59,698 nucleotides of DNA from contig NZ_SPMZ01000027.1 of the NCBI RefSeq assembly GCF_012939995.1, positions 1 to 59,698 of the forward strand, in the 5' to 3' direction. Positions 36,064 to 44,091 of this stretch are shown here, piece after piece (the first letter of the stretch is position 1; each line of letters starts with the position of its first letter). The notes under the pieces are model-generated. The model saw nothing but the letters and a program-made list of their open reading frames with translations, was not told where the DNA came from and made no database searches. A program made the position numbers and the translations under genes. Source of the DNA: Candidatus Competibacter phosphatis (GTDB lineage: Bacteria > Pseudomonadota > Gammaproteobacteria > Competibacterales > Competibacteraceae).

Positions 36064-36892
36064 GGTTCTGTTGACATTTCATCGAGTCCAAATGAGGAAG
36101 GCAACCAAGTGCAGGAAGGCCATGAAGTGGTGAGCGGTTTTCTCGAAACGCGAAAAGATGCGGCGATAATGCTTGATCTTGTTGAAAAAGCATTCGACGA
36201 GGTGGCGTTCCTTGTAAAGATGCCGGTCGTAGACCCTCGGGTTGAGGCGATTGGAACGGGGCGGGATGATCGCTTGCATACCGCGTTCCTCCACGACCTT
36301 CACGAACGCGTCGGAATCGTAGCCCTTATCGCCGATCACGGCGTGGGCCGGGAATGCCCCGATCAACCGTTCGGCCTGCCCGATGTCGGACGCTGGTCCA
36401 CCGGTGAGGACGAAGACCAAGGGGTTACCCAAGGCATCGGTGACGGCATGAATCTTGGTGCCAAAGCCGCCCCGCGAACGGCCCAAGGCTTCCGCCTCGG
36501 CGGAGCTTTGCTCCGCCCCCGCCGCGCAGGGGTGGGCACGAACCACCGTGCTATCGATCAGCATCTGTTGCAGGTCGGGGTCCCGCACGACGTGGGCCTG
36601 CAACTCGGCCCAGACACCGCGTCGTTGCCACCGGGCAAACCGCTTGAAGACATGATTCCAAGCCCCCCGTGCCGCCGGCAACAATCGCCACTGACCGCCA
36701 CTGCGCAGCACCCATAACACCGCCTCCAAAAAAAGCTCGGCAAGTGAGGGGATTTCCCACATAAACATGGGGATGTCTCAAAAGAAACGCTAAAATCACC
36801 GCCCATTGTTCGTCGGTCAGGAGGCTTCGGTCCATAGCGTTCCGCAAAAGTTCGCGACTCTCCAACCCGTACTACAAAATGTCAACAGAACC
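36064..36892 (-). mobile_element. IS5-family insertion sequence (IS427-like)
   Basis: Terminal repeats GGTTCTGTTGACATTT (36064-36079) and its inverse near 36877-36892 bound an element of about 829 bp. It is flanked by TTA and TAA, consistent with a TA target duplication in TTAA. It lies directly against the right end of the IS701-type element and forms the 3' end of the isochorismatase-like gene, whose TAG stop is made at the junction. Confidence 0.78.
36079..36835 (-). pseudogene. IS5-type transposase, frame broken at an A7 run
   Basis: The first frame starts MDRSLLTDEQWAVILAFLL and [13 protein letters not shown]. At the A7 run (36728-36734) the frame changes to [20 protein letters not shown], followed by [51 protein letters not shown] and [20 protein letters not shown]. 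These are the DDE regions of the IS427 group. One base fewer restores a complete transposase of about 250 residues. IS5 relatives sometimes use programmed frameshifting, so the break could be natural. Confidence 0.78.
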
Positions 36893-37584
36893 TAACACCT
36901 TAGCACCAGTTTGTGAATACTCTCCTGACCGAACTGGTCGGCGATATCCCGAACCGTGTTGGCGACACAATGCGAGAGCGCTTGGCCGGACAAGGCCACC
37001 ACATCGGCGTTTTCCAGGACCTGAATCAGTCGTCGGTTGATCTGGGTGCCCGGATCGGCCGGATCGGGCACGTCGGCCTGTACCGCCGAATAATGTTCGG
37101 TCCAGGGATTATGACCCTTGATCACGTAATCCACCCGCGCGAACTTGGCTTCCTCCCAAGCACGCAGCGCCTTGGCCACCACCGGCATCACGTTATGGCC
37201 CCAGGTGCCGATCAGGCAATGCGGCGGCCAAATGGTCAGTTGGTAGCGGCCGTTATCGCGCAGCGCTCGCACGTACGCCAGCGCCCGCTGTTGGGTATGC
37301 CCATCATAGGCGTGCCAGATCCCGTTCTCGACATCGGCCACGCTGATCTGGGTGAAAGGCGCCGGCCGCCGGCCAGCCTCATCGACCCAGAACACGGGAT
37401 GGGCGATGTCCAGCAACTGGTGAGTATCGAGGGTGACGCGAATGCCGTCGATGCGGTCGCGCAACCGCTCCAGCAAGTGCGCCAGACGTTCGGCGTCCGC
37501 CCCAGCGCCCGTTACCGGTAACGCCGCGTCCGGTGCGTCGCTAAAGTCGTTTTGCGGATCGACGATCAGGAATTCGAGGCGCAT
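36892..37584 (-). pseudogene. Isochorismatase-like hydrolase truncated by the IS5 element
   Basis: The product is 230 residues of a cysteine-hydrolase/nicotinamidase-like fold. The catalytic aspartate is in FLIVDPQNDF, the lysine in DYVIKGHNPWTEHYSAV and the cysteine in LSGQALSHCVANTVRDIA. The sequence ends SIHKLVLRC, with the stop made by the IS5 end. Full-length relatives continue for roughly 35 residues, so the C-terminus is lost. ATG 37584 follows GAGGAGAACTCTC. Substrate unknown. The active site is complete, but loss of the last strand and helix probably inactivates the protein. Confidence 0.75.
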
Positions 37585-37687
37585 GAGAGTTCTCCTCGGC
37601 ATCATTCGACAATGGCGACCAGCCCGTGATTCGTACTTTCTTTTATCGTTCCGACCGCCGCGCTCACCACGGAGTTGCATTTATATA

Positions 37688-38808
37688 GGACTTACGCATT
37701 GACAGGAGGTTGGAAATGTGGGTTGAGGTGTCCCAAGTTGGGGGCGAAGGCTTTAATAAACGCGGCAATCACCTCATTAAACAACTCACGCTGCAAACGA
37801 TAACAATTACGAATCACATCGGTAGCCTGTAGTCGTTGCAATTGGACATAGCCACAGATCGCCGCAAAGAGATGGTTGCGAATGGCGGTGGGTTGTCGGA
37901 CCTGAAAATGCTCGATGTGGCACACTTGTTTGAGCGTCCGATGATACTGCTCGATTTGCCAGTGTTGGTCGTGGAGCTTGAGGAAAGCAGGACGATCAAA
38001 AGCGACCCAATCCTCGTCGTTCGGCTGATACAAGGCATAATGGCGTGGTTGGTTTTTCAACTGCGTCCGAAACACTTTGACCGTACCGAATCCCCGGAGG
38101 TACACGAGCGAGCCGTCTTCGGGAATCGCCAGTTGTTGTACCTGGAGCCATTGGCCTTTTTCCACGGAAACCCGACGGTTGCTTTCCAGTGCAAACAGAA
38201 ATCCCCGATGATGGTTTTTAATCATCTTGAGATTCGCGGTGCTACTGTACCAGCTATCGCCGGTGACCCAGGCTGGCTGGAGTCCCCAAGCGAGCACTTC
38301 CACGAGCATTTCCTGAAAATAATCGTTTTTGGTCTTGTTCGCGGTTTTGTCGTAAATTCGGTAATTGATCGGTTGATGGCGACCGTGCGGATCGGTGTAA
38401 TACAACGTCATCAGATTGATCCCCTTCACGACACCATGATGTTTTCCCGACCAGAAATAACCCACGAAGGCCATCAGTTGGCCGTACGGTTTATCTAACA
38501 CACTGTCGTCGACACTGACCGTGCCGCCCTTCAACGTCAAGCCGGAGCGGACTTCCTCGAACAAATCGCGGGGCGTGTAGTCTTCGCGGAGCAAAAACCG
38601 ATTGACGCTGTCATGGCTGATCTCCATGACCTCCGCCAAGCGATTCCCCGTTGGCGAATGCGGCTCACCTAACAAAAAAGAAACATACATCGCCAAAGTG
38701 CAACGCGCTGTCGATGGGCGACTGATAACTCTCATCAACCGAAAACCTTCGTGGACCGAGTTCGTCTTTACCGACCACACCATACGATACTTGTCAATGC
38801 GTAAGTTC
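37688..38808 (-). mobile_element. Insertion sequence with GGACTTACGCATTGACA ends
   Basis: 17-bp terminal repeats, GGACTTACGCATTGACA at 37688-37704 and, inverted, GAACTTACGCATTGACA at the right, differ by one base and bound an element of about 1121 bp. It interrupts the 3' end of the GH13 gene; that frame crosses into the right terminal repeat and stops there. The flanks share only TA, so the target duplication is not clear. Confidence 0.78.
37692..38783 (-). CDS. DDE transposase (IS4/IS701-like superfamily)
   Basis: The 363-residue frame is intact. Landmarks are SVDDSVLDKPYGQLM (first aspartate), YFWSGKHHGVVKGINLMTLY, WVTGDSWYSSTANLKMIKNH (second aspartate) and QHWQIEQYHRTLKQVCHIEH (glutamate). 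It fills the insertion sequence. The true start may be ATG 38735 (MRVISRPSTARCTLAMYV), since the first 16 residues overlap the terminal region. This is the only IS transposase in the window without a frame break. Confidence 0.8.
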   Translation of the reverse strand: MVWSVKTNSVHEGFRLMRVISRPSTARCTLAMYVSFLLGEPHSPTGNRLAEVMEISHDSVNRFLLREDYTPRDLFEEVRSGLTLKGGTVSVDDSVLDKPYGQLMAFVGYFWSGKHHGVVKGINLMTLYYTDPHGRHQPINYRIYDKTANKTKNDYFQEMLVEVLAWGLQPAWVTGDSWYSSTANLKMIKNHHRGFLFALESNRRVSVEKGQWLQVQQLAIPEDGSLVYLRGFGTVKVFRTQLKNQPRHYALYQPNDEDWVAFDRPAFLKLHDQHWQIEQYHRTLKQVCHIEHFQVRQPTAIRNHLFAAICGYVQLQRLQATDVIRNCYRLQRELFNEVIAAFIKAFAPNLGHLNPHFQPPVNA

Positions 38809-39898
38809 TATCAACGCTTCTTCGTGAGTGCGGACCGACGCTTTCCACATGAGCAGGATATTGGGATTCTGGTAGGGCAGAATCGTGGTCGGAGCCTCCT
38901 CCCGGAAAATGGCGTACTGACTCTTGATCGCATTGACGGCGGTGATGAACGCGCACAAATCGATGTTGGGTTGTTCCCAATCACTGGAGCGGGTGTTGAC
39001 CACATGCAACCGGCGACGGGAACCCGTACTCGAACCCGATCGGCATCATGACGCCGGACGCGGAAAACAGGGCGGAGAACAGATAGCGCTGCTTCATCGC
39101 CGCCACGTTGCCGTTGACCTCCTGGAACAGCCGATCGGTATCGTGACTCTCAGCGAAGCTGATGGACGGGGCGATATCGCGAACGAGTTGATACTGCTCC
39201 AGCAACCAAGCCCCGTGGAAATCCCACCACTTGGAGCTGTTGAATACATAGTCGAAACCAGCCTGGGCGGTCTGCTTGGTCTGGTCGGCGGTGCAACCCA
39301 GGGTCTCGGCGGTAAATACCGTATCCGGATATTTCTGCCGGATCTCGCGGATCAGCCGTCCCCAGATATGACCGGGAATCTGATAGGCCGCATCGCAGCG
39401 GAAGCCCTTGAACCCCAGCTCCAGCAAAAATTCGACAATCTGGTAAAAGTAGCGGTACAGCCCTTCCGGATCGGAAGTATGCTGGTGGTTGAAACGCGCC
39501 AGATCGCCCCACACCACCTTGCGGCCATCCTCCATGCAGGACGGGTGAGCAATATCGCCATTTTCCTGCATGAACCATTCGCGGTGCTGGCGCGTCAGTT
39601 CGGAGTCGAAGGCACAATGGTTGATCACCAGGTCCACCATCACCTTGAGACCCAGCCGGTCGGCGGCGGCCAGCGCTCCCTTGATCTGCTGCTCGGGGGA
39701 AAGCTTGGATGCCGGGTCCACCATCAGAGGATTGAGCTTGAAGTAGTCGGCGATGGAATAGAGGCTGCCCGAGGAACCGGGTTTCTGGACTGGATTGACG
39801 AAAATCCAGTCGAAACCCATGTCGGCGGCCCGTTTGAAGTGCGGTTCCCAGTCCCCAAACGGCCCAGCCAACAAGGGAAAAAGGTTATAGATCAGCAT
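38794..39898 (-). pseudogene. GH13 alpha-amylase-family enzyme (GlgE-like), truncated by an IS
   Basis: The TIM-barrel glucan-active enzyme has conserved GH13 regions MVDLVINHCAF (88-98), FKGFRCDAAYQIP with nucleophile Asp169, TAETLGC with acid/base Glu198, and ESHDTDR with Asp253. The segment AGFDYVFNSSKWWDF recalls maltosyltransferases of the GlgE group. A one-base shift near 39020 moves the frame into RRLHVVNTRSSDWEQPNIDL, which continues to EEALIEL before stopping inside the insertion sequence. ATG 39898 follows GGGGAG. The barrel is nearly complete, but the C-terminal beta domain is lost. A role in glycogen or maltose metabolism is inferred. Confidence 0.72.
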
Positions 39899-40070
39899 CG
39901 GCGACTCCCCAAAATTCTTCATTCTGATGGCCGGGACACGGCGGCGCGCTCCGGCGGATTACGGTGGTTTGGCACGACAGGCCATCCGGTGGAATCGTAG
40001 CACGAAACCACCGTCTACAGCAGTCCGACCGACCCATGGCCGATGAGCGCCGGGCGATGCCAAGGCAGGC

Positions 40071-40535
40071 TCACATCTGAGCTTGCAGGTAATTGGGTAA
40101 TCCCAGACGTCCAATCAATGCCAACTGGGTTTCCAACCAAGCGATATGCTCTTCCTCGCTGGCGAGGATGGCGGTCAGCAGGTCGCGGGTCACGTAATCG
40201 GCGCAGCTCTCGCAATAACCGATGGCTTCCCGATACAGGGGGTGGGCGTCATGTTCGAGTTTCAGATCTCCCCGAAACACTTCCTCGACGTGTTCACCGA
40301 TATAAAGCTTGCCGAGATCCTGCAAGTTGGGTAGCCCCTCCAAATCCAAAATTCGCCGCACCAGGCGATCGGCGTGCTTCATCTCGTCGATCGACTCGTC
40401 GTATTCGTGCTTGCCCAGTTTGCCGAATCCCCAGTTGTCGAACATGCGGGCGTGCAGAAAATACTGGTTGATGGCGGTCAACTCATTTCGAAGGGCTTTG
40501 TTCAGATATTCAATGACCTTGGCGTCGCCTTTCAT
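40071..40535 (-). CDS. bfr: Bacterioferritin
   Basis: The 154-residue subunit belongs to the 24-mer iron-storage shell. Ferroxidase-centre ligands are all present at the standard positions: Glu18, Glu51, His54, Glu94, Glu127 and His130. The heme-ligand Met52 lies in DEMKHADRL. The bacterioferritin-associated ferredoxin gene ends 18 bases upstream, so the two form an operon that links iron storage with its release. Confidence 0.96.
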   Translation of the reverse strand: MKGDAKVIEYLNKALRNELTAINQYFLHARMFDNWGFGKLGKHEYDESIDEMKHADRLVRRILDLEGLPNLQDLGKLYIGEHVEEVFRGDLKLEHDAHPLYREAIGYCESCADYVTRDLLTAILASEEEHIAWLETQLALIGRLGLPNYLQAQM

Positions 40536-40553
40536 CGGATTTTCTCCCAGGAT

Positions 40554-40830
40554 TCACAAATCCACGGCAAACCAGGCCGCCCGCTGCGGAGCGGGCTCGG
40601 TGGCTCGCGGCGGCGTAACCTCGACCGGCGCCGTGGAACAATGGCTCGTGACCGGCGACGGTGGCGCCACTACACAAGCATCAAGAAGTTGTCGTATATC
40701 ATCCAGACACTTGCCGCATTCGACGCCCACCCCAAAGCGAGCGCTAATATCGCCGATGGTGCGGGCACCCTGATCAACCGCCTCGCGGATTTGCGTGTCG
40801 GAAATCGACTTGCAGATGCACAAAAAACAT
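40554..40830 (-). CDS. bfd: Bacterioferritin-associated ferredoxin (start broken by a T6 run)
   Basis: The small [2Fe-2S] protein reduces and releases iron from bacterioferritin. The cluster cysteines are in [15 protein letters not shown] and [11 protein letters not shown], the usual C-x-C then C-x2-C spacing. The ribosome-binding site AAGGAGG precedes ATG 40830, but a T6 run (A6 at 40822-40827 on the plus strand) puts that ATG out of frame. With five T's the protein would begin MFLCICKS, as in its relatives. Otherwise only a TTG at 40823 is available. The C-terminal 40 residues are a proline/alanine-rich extension not usual for Bfd. Confidence 0.82.
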
Positions 40831-40997
40831 GGAAATCATCCTCCTTGGTTGTGAGCTGACAGAACCTTGACCGATCATTCTAATGACTGCCTGCAATCGG
40901 TTTGGTTGCCGAAGCTTATCGACTCCCCGCCATGGCTCTACATGGCTTCTTACCCCAATACGAGAAGACGCCTTGGGAGTCCGGTGCAAGACCCGCC

Positions 40998-41795
40998 TCA
41001 TGCCCGGCCAGCCGGTCGCCGTCCATAGGCCAGCGTCAGCAGCGCCACACCCACCATGATCAACGGCAGCGACAGTACCTGCCCCATGGTCACCCAGCCG
41101 AAAGCCAGATAGCCGAGCTGCGCATCCGGCTGGCGGACGAACTCCACCAGAAAGCGGAAAATACCATAGCTCAGCGCGAACACCCCCGACACCGCCATGG
41201 TCGGGCGCGGCTTGGCCGAAAACAGCCAGACGATGAGGAACAGCGCCAAGCCTTCCAGCGTCGCCTCGTACAACTGCGACGGATGGCGCGGCAGGTTGTC
41301 GCCGGTCTGGCGGAATATCATTCCCCACGGCAGATCGGTGACCCGACCCCACAATTCCCCGTTGATGAAATTGCCGAGTCGGCCGAACAGGATGCCCGGC
41401 GCGATCAGCGGCGCGACGAAGTCGATGGTCGGCCAGAATTCTTTTTGGTACTTGCGGGCGAACAACACCATGGCCAGCAGCACGCCGATAAACCCGCCGT
41501 GAAACGACATGCCACCCTCCCAGACCCGGAACAGCACCAGCGGATTGTCGAGGAAGGAACTGAAGCCATAGAACAGGATGTAGCCGATCCGGCCGCCGAG
41601 AATGACGCCCAAGGCGATGTAGAACACCAGATCGTCCACCTGTTCGGCGGTCCAGCCGGAGCCGGGTTGGCGGGCGCGGTAACGGCCCAGCGCCCAGCCG
41701 GCGAGGAAACCCAGCAGATACATGAGGCCATACCAGCGCACATGCAGCGGCCCCAGACTGAACGCCACCGGATCGAAATCGGGATGTACGAGCAT
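40998..41795 (-). CDS. lgt: Prolipoprotein diacylglyceryl transferase
   Basis: The 265-residue inner-membrane enzyme adds diacylglycerol to lipoprotein cysteines, the first step of lipoprotein maturation. It has seven hydrophobic segments, the [15 protein letters not shown] motif with the key histidine, and the Lgt signature [18 protein letters not shown] 41795 follows GGAG and starts [16 protein letters not shown], typical for the family. At least two lipoproteins in this window (5949-7373 and 14664-15773) would depend on it. Confidence 0.95.
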   Translation of the reverse strand: MLVHPDFDPVAFSLGPLHVRWYGLMYLLGFLAGWALGRYRARQPGSGWTAEQVDDLVFYIALGVILGGRIGYILFYGFSSFLDNPLVLFRVWEGGMSFHGGFIGVLLAMVLFARKYQKEFWPTIDFVAPLIAPGILFGRLGNFINGELWGRVTDLPWGMIFRQTGDNLPRHPSQLYEATLEGLALFLIVWLFSAKPRPTMAVSGVFALSYGIFRFLVEFVRQPDAQLGYLAFGWVTMGQVLSLPLIMVGVALLTLAYGRRPAGRA

Positions 41796-41912
41796 GGAAA
41801 ACTCCGTGGAGGATGTTCGAGTCGCTGGCGATCCGCCACCGACCATAACCGCGAACTTTTCAGAAATGCGAAGTCCGCAAAAGTATTGCAACGCTGTCGG
41901 GACGCTGCGTGC

Positions 41913-42194
41913 TCAACGAAAGATGAGCCAAGTCAGGTAAGCGATCAGCACGATGAGAACAGGCAGGACGACCACCATCGCCTTGCGGGCGCCAGCGACC
42001 AGTTGCGCGCTTTTGGCCTGGATTTGCTCGGCACGATCCTGCAGGCGCTCCGCGCGTTCGGTTTGCTTTTGAACCAGCGCGAATTGCTCGCGCTGCAATG
42101 CCAGCGCCTCGGCCTGGCGCTCCAGTTGCGTTCTCTGATTATCGCGTATTTCTTCCAGTACTCGAATCAGGTGGCGGGAATCCTGCTCGTTCAT
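41913..42194 (-). CDS. Small coiled-coil protein with a C-terminal membrane anchor
   Basis: The 93-residue protein has an amphipathic coiled coil over residues 10-65 (QRTQLERQAEALALQREQFA, then LVQKQTERAERLQDRAEQIQ) and a single C-terminal helix (MVVVLPVLIVLIAYLTWLIF). It is a tail-anchored type. It lies between lgt and rlmI. No known family is recognised. Confidence 0.65.
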   Translation of the reverse strand: MNEQDSRHLIRVLEEIRDNQRTQLERQAEALALQREQFALVQKQTERAERLQDRAEQIQAKSAQLVAGARKAMVVVLPVLIVLIAYLTWLIFR

Positions 42195-42239
42195 CGTTCG
42201 AGATCCTTGAGTGGTTGCAGGGGATCAATCGGGTCTTTT

Positions 42240-43469
42240 TCAGGCCGGCAGCACCCGCGCGAATATTGCCTTGAGGTAGTCGGTTTCGGGAATCGCCGGA
42301 AGAACCGGATGATCCGGTCCCTGCCGACCCTGCTCCAGCATCAGCAGATTGCGATCCAGATGCCGCGACCCTTGCAGCAGGGTGTGCACCAACACATCGC
42401 GGGAGAACAACTGCGAGCAGGAACAAGACACCAGCAGTCCGTCGCGTTCCAACACCTGCATCGCCATCTCGTTGAGCCGCCGGTAGGCCAGCGCGCCTTC
42501 CTTGAAATCCTTGCGACGCTTGATAAAAGCTGGTGGGTCCACGATCACCACATCGAAGCGCTCGCGGGCCTCGCGCAAGCTTTTGAGCACCTCGAAAGCA
42601 TCGCCCTGTTCGGTTCTGACTCGATCGCCGATCCCATTCAACGTCGCATTGACCATTGCTTGCTCCAGCGCGGTCGTGGACGAATCCACGCACAGCACCT
42701 CCCTCGCGCCGCGCACCGCCGCCCGCACACCCCAGGCACCGACGTAACTGAACACGTCCAGCACTCGACGATCGGCCACGTAACGATCCAGCCGGGCGCG
42801 ATTGTCGCGCTGGTCGTAAAACCAGCCGGTTTTCTGCCCGGTGCGCGGCGAGACTTGAAAGCGTAGCCCGTCTTCCTCGACCGTTACGGTGTCTGGAATC
42901 GTGTCGAAAGCGTCGGCGACGTAGCGTTCCAACCCTTCCAGCTCCCGTACTCGACTGTCGTTGCGCCATAGTATCGCCGTCGGATTTAACACTTTTTGCA
43001 GCGCGGCAAGAATGGCGTCCTTCAATTGTTCCATGCCGGCGGTGGTGAGTTGCGCCACGCAGAAGTCGCCGTAGCGATCCACGACCAGGCCCGGCAGCCC
43101 GTCACCCTCGCCGTAGATCAAGCGGTAGAACGGCCGGTCGTACAGTCGCTCGCGCAGGCTCAGCGCCACGTTGAAGCGGTGCACCAGCAACGAGGCGCTG
43201 AAGGGATGCTCCAAGTCACGGCTGATCAGCCGGGCACACAGCAACGCGTGCGGGTTGATGTAGCCGGTGCCAAGGGTTTTGCCGTTGCTGGCTTGAATCG
43301 CCACCGGCTGGCCGGGTTCGAAATTGCGCAGGGGGGTAACGCCGGTGTCGATTTCGTTGCTGTAGACCCAGAGATGGCCGGCGCGCAGGCGACGATCTTC
43401 GTCCTTGCGTAGACGTAGGGGGGCAAATTCGGCGGGGGGAAATGGGGGGATGTGGACATGAGCGGACAA
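42240..43469 (-). CDS. rlmI: 23S rRNA (cytosine-C5) methyltransferase, RlmI family
   Basis: The product is about 400 residues. An N-terminal PUA domain (LRLRKDEDRRLRAGHLWVYS) is followed by a SAM-dependent methyltransferase domain with RRVLDVFSYVGAWGVRAA (SAM loop), VVIVDPPAFIKRRKDF and LLVSCSCSQLFS. It methylates a cytosine of 23S rRNA in E. coli. The start is uncertain. A TTG at 43469 is in frame; a better-looking start (ATG 43459, MSTSP) would need one extra C in the C6 run just after it. The coding region from FPPAEFAPLRL onward is secure. Confidence 0.86.
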   Translation of the reverse strand: MSAHVHIPPFPPAEFAPLRLRKDEDRRLRAGHLWVYSNEIDTGVTPLRNFEPGQPVAIQASNGKTLGTGYINPHALLCARLISRDLEHPFSASLLVHRFNVALSLRERLYDRPFYRLIYGEGDGLPGLVVDRYGDFCVAQLTTAGMEQLKDAILAALQKVLNPTAILWRNDSRVRELEGLERYVADAFDTIPDTVTVEEDGLRFQVSPRTGQKTGWFYDQRDNRARLDRYVADRRVLDVFSYVGAWGVRAAVRGAREVLCVDSSTTALEQAMVNATLNGIGDRVRTEQGDAFEVLKSLREARERFDVVIVDPPAFIKRRKDFKEGALAYRRLNEMAMQVLERDGLLVSCSCSQLFSRDVLVHTLLQGSRHLDRNLLMLEQGRQGPDHPVLPAIPETDYLKAIFARVLPA

Positions 43470-43501
43470 GCATGCGATGGCTGAGTGGGCGAACAGTATA
43501 T

Positions 43502-44074
43502 TCAAACCCACAGATCGGCGAGCGAGAAGGTGATGGCCGCGAAGGGCGGGAAACAAACCGGCGCGTCTTCTCCAATCGCGCCAAGCAACACCCATTGACC
43601 TTCGCGCAACTCGAAAGCTTCCAGCGTGCGTGCCAACGGATCGGCCAGCCAAGCGTGGGCGACGCCGTAACGGGCGTAAAGCGGGAGTTTTAGGGTTCGA
43701 TCCTTTTGCGCGGTGGACGGCGAGAGGATTTCGCAAACCCAGTCGGGAACGACCTCGAAACGGTGGTCGCGGGGAATGGTGGGCATTCGTTCGCGCCGCC
43801 AACCGGCCAGATCGGGCACGGCGACTTCGGTGTCGCGGACGAAGTGAATTTCGGGTTCCACCAGAATCCACCAGCCTCCAGGCCCTCCGCCGCGCCCGAA
43901 GTGGAAAGGCGACCCCAGATTGACGTTGATCGCCGATTCCGCCGCTGCATGAGGTCCAGCGGGACGCGGCTGGGTGTAGAGTTGGCCACCGATGATCTCG
44001 CCTACCTGGTTTTCCGGTAGAGCAAGTAGTTGATCGTAGCGGGTCAATCGTGGAACGGCTTTGGCTTGATTCAT
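43502..44074 (-). CDS. Uma2-family (DUF820) putative endonuclease
   Basis: The 190-residue protein has the Uma2 restriction-endonuclease-like fold. Landmarks are RLTRYDQLLALPENQVGEII, WWILVEPEIHFVRDTEVAVP (with D and E of the nuclease core), PDWVCEILSPSTAQKDRTLK and YGVAHAWLADPLARTLEAF. ATG 44074 has AGGAGCGAACCG upstream. The CHAT-STAND gene ends 17 bases before this start, so the two are cotranscribed. Uma2 proteins are widespread in cyanobacteria and some proteobacteria, and their biological role is unsettled. Here it may be a nuclease partner of the CHAT locus. Confidence 0.85.
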   Translation of the reverse strand: MNQAKAVPRLTRYDQLLALPENQVGEIIGGQLYTQPRPAGPHAAAESAINVNLGSPFHFGRGGGPGGWWILVEPEIHFVRDTEVAVPDLAGWRRERMPTIPRDHRFEVVPDWVCEILSPSTAQKDRTLKLPLYARYGVAHAWLADPLARTLEAFELREGQWVLLGAIGEDAPVCFPPFAAITFSLADLWV

Positions 44075-44091
44075 CGGTTCGCTCCTGCGGA

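Noticed and set aside
40902..42866. 654-codon plus-strand open frame over lgt and rlmI
   Set aside because: Lgt and RlmI are clear on the other strand; this frame has no motif or ribosome-binding site.
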